NCBI RefSeq assembly: GCF_025685565.1
Contig: NZ_JAGSYE010000007.1
Coordinates: 12,358 to 76,357, forward strand
Source: Granulicella aggregans
Lineage (GTDB): Bacteria > Acidobacteriota > Terriglobia > Terriglobales > Acidobacteriaceae
DNA length: 64,000 nt
Reading direction: 5' to 3'
Shown: positions 8,031-16,062 of the stretch, one piece after another
Layout: each line of letters begins with the position of its first letter
How positions within the stretch are numbered: the first letter of the stretch is position 1
Position numbers and translations under genes: made by a program
Notes under the pieces: generated by a model
Seen by the model: only the letters and a program-made list of their open reading frames with translations
Told to the model about the DNA's origin: nothing
The model's database searches: none

Positions 8031-9005
8031 ATGGAAATCGGCGCGACTCTCGTCTCTCAGAATAATGACCTCAGAATCTTGCTGCCGGCCCTTGTGGGCA
8101 GGGAAGGGGAGAGAGCCGCGAGGCGGTTCCTCGAGTTCTTCACCGTCCACATCCGCAACGCCAACACCCGGGCGGCGTATGGTCATGCGGCGGGTCTGTT
8201 TCTGGGTTGGTGCGAGGCGCGAGAGATCACCGAGCTGCGAGCCATCCAGCCGATACACGTCGCCGGCTACATCGAACAGCTCCAGAAGGAGCGATCGGCC
8301 CCGACCGTCAAGCAGCATCTCGCCTGTCTCCGAATGCTCTTCGACTGGCTGGTCACCGGCCAGGTCATGCCCTCGAATCCTGCTCACTCGGTGCGAGGCC
8401 CGCGGCACTCGGTCGATAAAGGAGCGACCCCGGTCATCTCCTCGGAGGAGGCACGGGAGCTGCTCGACAGCATGGACGCAACCTCTCTCGTTCGCCTGCG
8501 CGATCGCGCCCTGGTCGCCGTCATGGCCTTCACCTTCGCTCGCGTCTCGGCCGTCGTCGATCTCAAGGTCGAAGACTACTACCCGCAGAAGAAGCGCTGG
8601 TGGCTCCGCCTGCGGGAGAAGAACGGCAAGGTCAACCAGATGCCCTGCCACCACAAACTCGAGGCCTACCTCGATGCCTATATCGCCGCTGCTGGAATAC
8701 GTGAGGACAAGAAGGGACCGCTCTTCCGCGCGGCGATCGGACGAAGTGGCAAGCTCTCGAACCGGCCGGTCTCGCGCACCGATGTCTGGTACATGGTCCA
8801 GAGGCGAGCGAACGACGCTCAACTGGAGACGGCCATCGGGTGCCATACCTTCCGCGCCACCGGTATCACCGACTACCTCACCAATGGCGGCAAGCTCGAA
8901 GTCGCGCAAAAGATGGCAGGACACTCGAACGCTAAGACCACTGGGCTCTATGACAGGAGGAGCGACGATGTAAGTCTGTCAGAGGTGGAGAAGATTGGGA
9001 TTTAA
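8031..9005 (+). CDS. Tyrosine recombinase 2 of the DUF1016 module
   Basis: A 324-residue tyrosine recombinase. The core-binding domain (about residues 25-115) has ANTRAAYGHAAGLFLGWCEA. The catalytic domain shows Arg in TFARVSAVVDL, Lys in REKNGKVNQ, HxxR in HTFRATGITDYL, His in AGHSNAKTT and Tyr in GLYDRR. This is the widespread integrase type with a GHSNAKTT-x-LYDRR ending. A decayed relative of the same type, with its catalytic Tyr codon changed to TAG, lies at 17860-18075. The ATG follows the 91-residue gene by one base. All catalytic residues are present and there is no truncation. Confidence 0.93.
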   Translation: MEIGATLVSQNNDLRILLPALVGREGERAARRFLEFFTVHIRNANTRAAYGHAAGLFLGWCEAREITELRAIQPIHVAGYIEQLQKERSAPTVKQHLACLRMLFDWLVTGQVMPSNPAHSVRGPRHSVDKGATPVISSEEARELLDSMDATSLVRLRDRALVAVMAFTFARVSAVVDLKVEDYYPQKKRWWLRLREKNGKVNQMPCHHKLEAYLDAYIAAAGIREDKKGPLFRAAIGRSGKLSNRPVSRTDVWYMVQRRANDAQLETAIGCHTFRATGITDYLTNGGKLEVAQKMAGHSNAKTTGLYDRRSDDVSLSEVEKIGI

Positions 9006-9031
9006 TCTGAGTGCATCATCGTTGGGTCGGG

Positions 9032-9095
9032 AGCGTTCGTCGAGCGTTAGAAACGCTTCCGGTAATAGCTACTTATCGAAAGCGTTTGCGGTAAA
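9032..9095. repeat. Cluster of AGCGTT motifs upstream of recombinase 3
   Basis: AGCGTT occurs at 9032-9037, 9043-9048 and 9081-9086, and inverted as AACGCT at 9052-9057. AGCGTT-AGA-AACGCT forms a small palindrome. AAACGCTT and AAGCGTTT form 8-bp inverted arms about 20 bp apart, each followed by CGGTAA after one base. The density of ordered half-sites just before a recombinase gene suggests arm- or operator-type binding sites for a module protein. Confidence 0.45.
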
Positions 9096-10250
9096 TTGCC
9101 CACAGAGGCGTTTTTCGTGACCCCTGTCGATCTGTCGCCGCCTGCCTCGATAGACCCCCGTTCGCTCGAAGAATCCGGGGCTGACAGCCAACATCTCTGT
9201 CACCAAGGGCAATCCGGCCCCTCCAGCGCCCCATGCGAGGACGCTTTCGAAGATGCTCTGGGCTCAACCGGGAGCCGGCAGGAGCGCCACGGGCCGTCTG
9301 CCGCGATTGCGCTTTGCGAGTCCGCACTTGAATCTGAAGTTGCGGAGCTGCGAAGCCACGCGCTGGCCGCCAACAGCCAGCGCGGCTACGCCGCCGACTG
9401 GAGAAACTTCAGCGCCTGGTGCGGCGCACAGGGCAGGGAAGCGCTCCCTGCATCCCCAGAGACCGCCGGACTCTACATGGCCGACCGGTCGGCAACGCTG
9501 GCGAATGCCAGCCTGACCCGCGCGATCGCGGCGATCGGCCGCCAGCATAGAGAGGCTGGCTTCCACTCTCCAACTCAGGACGCCCGCTTCCGGCAGCTCA
9601 TAGCCGGCATCCGGCGTAAGAACCGAGCGCCGCAGGACGCGAAGCAGGCGCTCCTGGTCGAAGACCTCTTCGAGATCCTCAAGCAGATCCCCGGCCTCGG
9701 CAAGAGCGAGGCGGTCGAGCATCGCGACCGGGCGCTCCTGGTCATCGGCTTCTGTGGAGCCCTGCGCCGCTCGGAGCTGGTCAATCTCGATGTCGAAGAT
9801 ATCCGCTGGGCCCCCGAGGGAATCATCCTGACCCTGCGCTGGTCCAAGACCGACCAGGCGGCGGACGGCGTCGAGATCGGGATACCGAAGGGCCGCAAGC
9901 CTGCAACCTGTCCGGTCACAATCTTGCGGCGGTGGCTCGACTACGCGAAGATCGCGTCCGGCCCGATCTTTTGTCCGGTACGGCAGAACGGCAAGATCAC
10001 GAACCGCCGGTTGACCGACGCGAGCGTCGCCCTGATCGTGAAGCGTCATGCCGGCCACGCCGGATTCGGGGCCGATGCGTTCAGCGGACACTCGCTGCGC
10101 GCCGGCCTCGCAACCTCGGCCGCCGAAGCTGGGCAGAACGAGCGCGAGATCATGAACCAGACCCGGCACAAGTCAGAGAAGATGGTCCGGCGATACATCA
10201 GGAAGGGTTCGCTCTTCCAGGGCAATGTCGTCGGGGAGTTGGGATTCTGA
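9096..10250 (+). CDS. Tyrosine recombinase 3 of the DUF1016 module
   Basis: A 384-residue tyrosine recombinase if translation starts at TTG 9096; GTG 9118 lies in another frame, so a later in-frame start is also possible because the first about 70 residues are low in conservation signals. The core-binding domain begins near residue 78 (ALAANSQRGYAADWRNFSAWC). The catalytic domain shows Arg in GALRRSELVNL, Lys in RWSKTDQ, HxxR in SGHSLRAGL, a second His in TRHKSEK and Tyr in VRRYIRKG. The family is distinct from recombinases 1 and 2. A cluster of AGCGTT half-sites lies directly upstream. A hydrophobic micro-ORF and a hairpin terminator follow. Likely a partner in integration or excision of the module. 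Confidence 0.9.
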   Translation: MPTEAFFVTPVDLSPPASIDPRSLEESGADSQHLCHQGQSGPSSAPCEDAFEDALGSTGSRQERHGPSAAIALCESALESEVAELRSHALAANSQRGYAADWRNFSAWCGAQGREALPASPETAGLYMADRSATLANASLTRAIAAIGRQHREAGFHSPTQDARFRQLIAGIRRKNRAPQDAKQALLVEDLFEILKQIPGLGKSEAVEHRDRALLVIGFCGALRRSELVNLDVEDIRWAPEGIILTLRWSKTDQAADGVEIGIPKGRKPATCPVTILRRWLDYAKIASGPIFCPVRQNGKITNRRLTDASVALIVKRHAGHAGFGADAFSGHSLRAGLATSAAEAGQNEREIMNQTRHKSEKMVRRYIRKGSLFQGNVVGELGF

Positions 10251-10401
10251 TTGATCGATCATCAGGATATCTCTTGCCTGCGGCCTTTTACCCGACTTGG
10301 ATGTAGGGCAACGATTCAGTACAAAACGGGCCATATCGCGCTAAGAGCAGAACTCGGACTTCGGATCTCCTTGGTAACGCCACTTGAAGGGGGGCCAGGC
10401 C

Positions 10402-10476
10402 GTGGAAACTGCAAACTTCGCCATCAACGTCGCCTTGCTCGTCGTCGCTCTAATCGAGCTTCGCCGCCGCCGCTAA
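10402..10476 (+). CDS. 24-residue hydrophobic peptide, putative membrane micro-protein
   Basis: A GTG-started ORF of 24 codons with the strong ribosome site AAGGGGGG about 6 nt upstream. The peptide has a short polar start, a hydrophobic span (ANFAINVALLVVALIEL) and a basic tail RRRR, the composition of single-span membrane peptides such as holin-like type I toxins or small regulatory membrane proteins. The stop is 6 bp before a GC-rich hairpin terminator, which supports a real short transcription unit. It closes the DUF1016/recombinase module. Function is not established; the toxin-like reading is inference from composition. Confidence 0.5.
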   Translation: METANFAINVALLVVALIELRRRR

Positions 10477-10482
10477 CGATGT

Positions 10483-10503
10483 CCGGGCCGCATAGCGGCC
10501 CGG
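10483..10503 (+). terminator. Hairpin terminator after the recombinase module
   Basis: CCGGGCCGC and GCGGCCCGG form a perfect 9-bp GC-only stem with the 3-nt loop ATA, followed by AACAACTTT, a weak U-tract. It lies 6 bp after the micro-ORF stop and ends the plus-strand module. Confidence 0.65.
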
Positions 10504-10622
10504 AACAACTTTAAACGCTCCAATCAGAGAGTACATAACACAGCATTAGCCGCTCTCAACCATCTCTGCTCGCCCATAGCACTTTCGTGGAAGTACATCG
10601 ACGTTTGCAAATCAATATCCTA

Positions 10623-11957
10623 ATGAGACTGACCATGCCGACACTTGAACTTTCGATGATAGTGAAGAATGGTGCGGCTAGCATCGCCCGCTGTCTTGAG
10701 AGCGTCCGTGGCATCGCTGATCGCATCACGATCGGCGACACCGGCTCAACAGACGACACGCTGCAAATTGCGCACTCGTTTGGGGCAAACATTGTCTTGG
10801 TGCCTTGGCAGGATGACTTTGCCGCCGCGCGTAATGCGGTTCTCGCACACGCAACCTGCGACTGGATCATCTTCCTTGACGCCGACGAGATGCTCGATCA
10901 AGCAGCGGCAACACAAATTAGATCACTCATCGCCGACCCTAGGACCTTCGGCTACGATGTGACAACCTGGAACTACGTAACGGACGCAGGCTTCCGATCA
11001 AGCGGCGAGCAAGCCAGGGTTAACCCAGTCATTGCACCGGAAACCGGTGCACACCCCGCCTACTTTCCATCTAGCAATACACGTCTTTTTCGCCGCGATC
11101 CCCTAATCTACCTTGAGCACTGCGTCCACGAGACAGTCGCCGACCGAATCGACAAGCTCAATCTCCACCGTCGGAGAGTCGATTTCGTTATCCACCATTT
11201 CGGATACGTCGAGGACGCGGCAGTACGTCGCTCCCAAAAGGAGAACCTTTACTATAGCCTTGCGCTTAAGAAGGTTCTCGGTTCCCCTAAGAGCTACGAA
11301 GCTGTCCTTGGGGCGGGCATAGCGGAACTTGATCACGCCAAACAAGCTAAGGCCGCTCTCCCTTACTTCGAAAAGGCTATCGGCCTCAGTCCCTACAATC
11401 CCGGGGGTTGGGTCTATAACGGCATCTGTCTAACCCGTCTTGGTCGTTATGATGAGGCACTAAAGCACATTCATCACGCCATCAGCCTAGATCCTGCCAA
11501 CGCGCTTGCGAGTAGCACTCTGGGCGACATTTATCTTCAGATGGCGGATCACAAGAACGCTTGTTCCGCTTACGAAAGCGCCATTAAACTCGGCGACGCA
11601 TCCCCGCTCTCACTTGCAAAACTAGGTGCGGCAGAAGTCAACCTCGGCCATACCGAATCCGGCATGGTCCGTATCGAGACTGCCCTTAGTCAGAGTCCCG
11701 ACAATACCGAACTTTACGATATATACGCGACGGCAGCATTTCTTGCTGGCCGACCTGTCGACGCTTGCGAGGTTGCCAACCGACGCCTCTCAATGAGAGG
11801 CGTATCAGCGTTTCACTTCGTTTTGGCAGCCACACTGCACCTGCATACAAACATGCACCAGAAGGCCCAGGCAATCCTTCACGACGGTACACGGTGCTTC
11901 CCAGAGGACGCCGAGCTTAGAAACATGATAGCGTCGCTCGGCGTCCTGGCCTGCTGA
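10623..11957 (+). CDS. Family 2 glycosyltransferase with TPR repeats
   Basis: A 444-residue cytoplasmic or membrane-associated protein. Residues about 5-200 form a GT-A glycosyltransferase domain: LSMIVKNGAASIARCLESV, the nucleotide-sugar Asp region GDTGSTDDT and a DADE motif (LDADEML) for metal binding. Residues about 220-440 contain TPR repeats (YEAVLGAGIAELDHAKQAKAA, NPGGWVYNGICLTRLGRYDEALKHI). This arrangement is known in proteins annotated as SunS-like or TPR-domain glycosyltransferases that modify proteins or cell-surface glycans. ATG 10623 or ATG 10635 is more plausible than the upstream in-frame GTG 10587. It is a single gene after the recombinase module; substrate unknown. Confidence 0.87.
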   Translation: MRLTMPTLELSMIVKNGAASIARCLESVRGIADRITIGDTGSTDDTLQIAHSFGANIVLVPWQDDFAAARNAVLAHATCDWIIFLDADEMLDQAAATQIRSLIADPRTFGYDVTTWNYVTDAGFRSSGEQARVNPVIAPETGAHPAYFPSSNTRLFRRDPLIYLEHCVHETVADRIDKLNLHRRRVDFVIHHFGYVEDAAVRRSQKENLYYSLALKKVLGSPKSYEAVLGAGIAELDHAKQAKAALPYFEKAIGLSPYNPGGWVYNGICLTRLGRYDEALKHIHHAISLDPANALASSTLGDIYLQMADHKNACSAYESAIKLGDASPLSLAKLGAAEVNLGHTESGMVRIETALSQSPDNTELYDIYATAAFLAGRPVDACEVANRRLSMRGVSAFHFVLAATLHLHTNMHQKAQAILHDGTRCFPEDAELRNMIASLGVLAC

Positions 11958-12020
11958 GGCAGTAAACATTAGGGAAGCTAGGCTGATTTAGATTGTGACA
12001 GTACAAGGACTGAACGGCAT

Positions 12021-13124
12021 CTAGTCAGTGATGATGGCTACCGAATTGCCATATTCGTTGACCACATAAGACTGCCGAAGAGTAGAACTCGACGTAAGAT
12101 CGTTACCTGCTATCGAAAGCGTTTTTGTCACGGCTAAGGTAGAAGGACTAATAAAAGCGACTGAGCCAGCAGTGCTGCTGAGTGCGACTACAAGATTCGC
12201 ACCAGAATCGAACGTTATGCCCGAAGGCCCCGATCCGACAGCCACGGTAGTTACTGCATAACTGCTTGACGGATTTATTATGCTAACAGTGCTATCGCCA
12301 TTGTTTGTGGTGTAAACCTTACCGCTGGAATCGATGGTAATGCTATTCGGAGTTTTACCAACGGGGATTGTGGTAATCGAGTTTTCATTCGCTGGATTAA
12401 TGGCGTATACATTATTGCTTGATGTGTTGACCACATACAAGACACCAGCCGTAGCATTGAATGCCAACGCTTCAGGAAGCTGCCCTACGGTAAGTGAAGA
12501 GGCAGCGTTGGTTGTTGGATCTAAAATCGTTAGAATTGTATTGCACTGGCAATTAATGGCGCCTGCAGCAGCTACATAGACAGTGCCGGAATGAATGTCT
12601 ACCGCGATCTTCCACGGATACGGGGACTTGGCGACTACGCTGGTAACTGCATTTCCGCTAGCAGTGTTGATAATGCTGATGGTTCCAGCTGAAGCATAAT
12701 TTGCGGTGTAAACCTTATTGTTGAACGAATCGAACGCTATATCTGTGGGGTACTGACCAACGGTTATCGTCTGAGTTGCATAGCTGGATGCGGGGTTTAT
12801 CGAGGTCACGCTTTTTCCGAGATAGTTTGCTACATAGACAATTCCAGTGCTTGGATTGATCGTTATAGCTTCAGGATTCGAACCCACGGCAACTGTGGTC
12901 ACCAACGTGTTTGTATGGAGATTAAGGACTGATACCGTGTTACTTCCAGAATTGGTTACGTAAAGTAGGCTTCGTGAGTTGTCCACGGTAGAGGCAATTG
13001 GATATGTACCTGTGGCCAATGTGGTGGCCAAGGACTGCGACATACCGTTTTGAACCTGAATGCAGAACCCAGAAATAATAAGTAGCGAGAACATGATACG
13101 GAGGCCCAACGCTTTATTAAACAA
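12021..13124 (-). CDS. Secreted YVTN-type beta-propeller protein
   Basis: A 367-residue protein with an N-terminal signal segment (IMFSLLIISGFCIQVQNG) and about seven blades of YVTN/NHL-like repeats: LLYVTNSGSNTVSVLN, IVYVANYLGKSVTSIN, VYTANYASAGTISIIN, VYTTNNGDSTVSIIN. It is expected to fold as a beta-propeller, exported and probably surface-located, acting as a binding scaffold. The TTG start is supported by CAGGAG 8 nt upstream; an alternative ATG is at residue 11. It is read leftward and convergent with the GT2-TPR gene. No catalytic residues are evident, and the ligand is unknown. Confidence 0.87.
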   Translation of the reverse strand: MFNKALGLRIMFSLLIISGFCIQVQNGMSQSLATTLATGTYPIASTVDNSRSLLYVTNSGSNTVSVLNLHTNTLVTTVAVGSNPEAITINPSTGIVYVANYLGKSVTSINPASSYATQTITVGQYPTDIAFDSFNNKVYTANYASAGTISIINTASGNAVTSVVAKSPYPWKIAVDIHSGTVYVAAAGAINCQCNTILTILDPTTNAASSLTVGQLPEALAFNATAGVLYVVNTSSNNVYAINPANENSITTIPVGKTPNSITIDSSGKVYTTNNGDSTVSIINPSSSYAVTTVAVGSGPSGITFDSGANLVVALSSTAGSVAFISPSTLAVTKTLSIAGNDLTSSSTLRQSYVVNEYGNSVAIITD

Positions 13125-13426
13125 TTTAGCTCCTGAAGCTTTGGTTATGATGCAATAAATATCTTTGTAAGGTGCAACGCGCTTTCAGCCTACCACGAAC
13201 ATGAGACAGCAATATGTTTGCGCCGCTTCCTTTGGGCTCTACCGTTTATGTGCCTTGCGCATATCTCACAGGTGCTTGAAGCAGTTCATTCAAAAGCTTT
13301 TCAAGAAAGTGTGTATCTGGATTGCGTGACTTTTTTTACCAGTGGCTCAAGCCAGCCTTCCTTGAAGAGAATCTGCCAGGTCCATTGTGCCAACTAGGTA
13401 GCTAAAGAAGCACGCCACACAATTCG
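13125..13426. other. Intergenic stretch, AT-richer, nothing assigned
   Basis: About 300 bp between two leftward genes. It must carry the promoter of the propeller gene. I see the ribosome site at its left end but no clear terminator, RNA gene or repeat. Confidence 0.4.
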
Positions 13427-15463
13427 TCAGACAACACCACACCGAGCATGTTTGTGAGTAGCCCCGTAGAACGCCCGTTCTTCCTGACCAACGATCGATT
13501 CCCGATACCATGGAAGATGCCGGCAGGCATATCTACCACCTACGCGAACGGCGTCAACAAAGGTATTGGGATTGAAAAATTTCTTATTATAGACAGCAAA
13601 CGTCGTGCCGAGACCCGCTTTATACACCGGGCTGCCGTCTTTGAGAATCCCCACTCTGGTCTCCCAATATTGCTGTTCCCATTCAGTGGGGTGATAGGTT
13701 TTCCTGTTAATTTCGAACGTCCCCGCGTGCATCAGGTGGGAGTCGTCAATTTTTAAGGCGAATCCCGCCTTTCCCACCTTCAATTCGTTCGTCAGCCGAA
13801 TGAGGTTGGCCAGAAAGTCTTCGGGCAGTTCGGCATTAAACTCCAGATCTGGATCTGTAATGCAGAACAAATCTGGCAAAAGATCGTAATACTCGGGACA
13901 TTCGACAATCTGGCGGGGCCCCTTGTTCTGTCCTGTTCTGATTACCGATACTTTGTCTTGTACGAGCTCCAGAAACGCTCTCATCACGTGCGATGTCGAA
14001 TCGTTGTCAACAAGGCAGACATTCCTCATGCCGATGTCACTGAGCTGTTGCAAGGTATTTGCAACGTACGTTGGATTGTTGAACACAGGGATAAATACTG
14101 GGACCTGCGCCGTAAGATGGGCGCCCAAGGTGCGATGAGTCAGCTTTCTCGCGGGCGGAGCTGCCGTAGCGTTTACGGGGCCAAGCACGTAGTTTTCCGA
14201 ATAAATAAGATGAGCAAAGCTGTGGTGTATGAAGAGTGTGTTGAACTGCTTGTCTCCGTACTCGCGGTCGCGATCCAACGGGATGAAGCCCGCTGAAATG
14301 ATCAACTTCGCTACGTCTGCAGCTTGCTTCTGTCCGCTCCAGAATTCATAGTTTTCTGCCTCGATCAAGATGACCGCAGCCCTCTTCAATGCGTCCTCGC
14401 CGCCCGTCAACACCTCAAAAGCGGCCCCCTCCACATCGATCCAAAGCGCAGCGTTTCGTTCCAGCATGCCATCGCTCCACTTGGCAGCCATGAAGTCGTT
14501 AAGACTAATCGCATCGACTGAGAATTCGCGATATGTTGCGTTTTCGTTCCGCTTCCGCATCGAGGTCTTACCGCTGATCTCCGGCTCGACCGAAGCAAAA
14601 TCTACCACTTCGCCGTTGACGATAGTCCGAGAGAGTGTCTTTGGCGCGTAGAGGGTCACTTTGCCCGTAGCACTAGAGATGGCCAGGTTCACATAGTTGA
14701 CTCCGACCGAGGTGACAACCGAGGCAAACCGTCCATGTATCTCCGGATTCGCCTCGAACGCCCACACTTCGCATGTGGGCAGCATTGCCTTAACGCGGCA
14801 GGCAGTTGATGCGTCATTCGCGCCGATATCGAGGAATAATTGGGGCTGGATTGAGCGGACAAGACCGAGAAAACGGTCTATGAGAAGTCGATTAGAAGCT
14901 GCCCCCGTCGCCCGTGATGCCTTCGCGTTGAGATTGGAGATCAGCAGGTATTCGAGCGCGCTCTCCAGTTTGTGAATCCGCTCTTCCGCGGAGATGTCGC
15001 TCTGTTGCACTTGTGCCGAATGCGAGCATTCTGGCTGTAAGTCAATCAGTTGCAGACGCTTGAGTTCAAAATTCTTTATCGCAGTGTTCTCTTCGTCGCT
15101 CAGATTGTGCAAGTGGCAACTTAAGATCTGAGTGGCTTCGTCGTACCGTCCTTGAGCCAGTAGGAACAGCCCTAGATTTACCGAGGCGTCGCGATTCGTC
15201 GGCGCGAGGGTAATCGCCCGGCGAAATCCCTTCTCAGCCTCTGCGGGCTTGCCCGCAGCGTGTTGGACTGTCGCCCAATCATTCCACAGCTCTGGGCTTT
15301 CGTTTTCACAGATGGCCGAATTGAGGAGGCAGATCGCTTCTTCAAAGCGAGAATCTTGGATAAGCCCCGTCAATTCACCCTCCAGTCTGGATACGTCTAT
15401 CGACTCGGATTGAGGTTCTGCCATCACTACATCGGTATCGATGCGATTCGTCATTGCGTTCAT
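13427..15463 (-). CDS. Three-domain TPR / FkbM methyltransferase / glycosyltransferase protein
   Basis: A 678-residue protein. Residues about 30-125 are TPR-like (ELWNDWATVQHAAGKPAEAEKGFRRA, ASVNLGLFLLAQGRYDEA). Residues about 190-410 are an FkbM-type SAM methyltransferase: LFLDIGANDAST for SAM binding, WAFEANPEIHGRF and ALWIDVEGAAFEVLTGG. Residues about 450-678 resemble a GT2 glycosyltransferase (VPVFIPVFNNPTYV, CLVDNDST, FCITDPDLEF carrying a DPD in place of DxD). The order suggests a protein that glycosylates and O-methylates the same glycan or glycoprotein, with the TPR part recruiting it. It is a single leftward gene. Fused FkbM-GT proteins are known in surface-polysaccharide loci; the triple combination is worth noting. 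Confidence 0.82.
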   Translation of the reverse strand: MNAMTNRIDTDVVMAEPQSESIDVSRLEGELTGLIQDSRFEEAICLLNSAICENESPELWNDWATVQHAAGKPAEAEKGFRRAITLAPTNRDASVNLGLFLLAQGRYDEATQILSCHLHNLSDEENTAIKNFELKRLQLIDLQPECSHSAQVQQSDISAEERIHKLESALEYLLISNLNAKASRATGAASNRLLIDRFLGLVRSIQPQLFLDIGANDASTACRVKAMLPTCEVWAFEANPEIHGRFASVVTSVGVNYVNLAISSATGKVTLYAPKTLSRTIVNGEVVDFASVEPEISGKTSMRKRNENATYREFSVDAISLNDFMAAKWSDGMLERNAALWIDVEGAAFEVLTGGEDALKRAAVILIEAENYEFWSGQKQAADVAKLIISAGFIPLDRDREYGDKQFNTLFIHHSFAHLIYSENYVLGPVNATAAPPARKLTHRTLGAHLTAQVPVFIPVFNNPTYVANTLQQLSDIGMRNVCLVDNDSTSHVMRAFLELVQDKVSVIRTGQNKGPRQIVECPEYYDLLPDLFCITDPDLEFNAELPEDFLANLIRLTNELKVGKAGFALKIDDSHLMHAGTFEINRKTYHPTEWEQQYWETRVGILKDGSPVYKAGLGTTFAVYNKKFFNPNTFVDAVRVGGRYACRHLPWYRESIVGQEERAFYGATHKHARCGVV

Positions 15464-16062
15464 TCACCGCCATCCCGTGTCGGGCACAGTCTTGAAGTAG
15501 CTCTTGTCCGATCATCCACAGCTAAAGTTGGCACGATAGAGCTTGCTGAGTGTTTGATGAGAACGGTTATGGAAGCTGCAATTCGCATGCCAAACCGCTA
15601 ACAAAGATCGTCTCTAGTCAGAGACAGGTCGATTCGTCTTCTATGAGCTTCTGTCGCCCAGATCTTTTGCGTGAAGAGAATACTTTCGAGCGCGTCAACC
15701 GACGTATAGTGCCAAAGTTTTGCCGGTATGGGAGTGGCAAAGAACTCGGCGATAGTCTGGGCGGGCATGCTTATGATGCTACTGCCTGGCTAACCGTAAC
15801 CGGCTGAAGTGTCCGTGTCAGGGGTAACAAGATGACCTACACCTCCTGAAACATCGAGCTGCTGGAAGGACAGGCAGCGTAACGTTGAAGACGGCACCAT
15901 TTGGTGAGGACCTCATGAATGATGGCTCTCCGGTCAGACCTAAGGGGCGGCCAGTGAGCAGCTATTCAGGTTCAGCGCGTACTCAACTGATCCGTGTCCG
16001 TTAAGCTTAGGGGTGCGGTGGGCTCTACAAAGTGTTGAACGATATTTAGAGGGAGCAGGGAA
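15464..16062. other. 600-bp stretch without a supported gene
   Basis: This lies between the divergent three-domain gene and the HerA-like gene. No ORF here has recognisable protein features and no terminal inverted repeat was found. It may hold degraded mobile DNA, but I could not identify a source. The promoter of the HerA-like gene and its ribosome site (AGGGAGCAGGGA before TTG 16063) lie at the right edge. Confidence 0.35.

Noticed and set aside
8013..8924. Long minus-strand ORF of 303 codons opposite recombinase 2
   Set aside because: It mirrors a clearly coding plus-strand gene with complete catalytic motifs. High third-position GC creates long antisense frames here; the same holds for 9264-10169 and 6039-6623.
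5617..10503. Calling the module a classical RIT (recombinase-in-trio) element
   Set aside because: RIT elements have three directly adjacent, overlapping recombinase genes. Here a small gene and intergenic sites separate them, and a DUF1016 nuclease is included, so the label is not justified.
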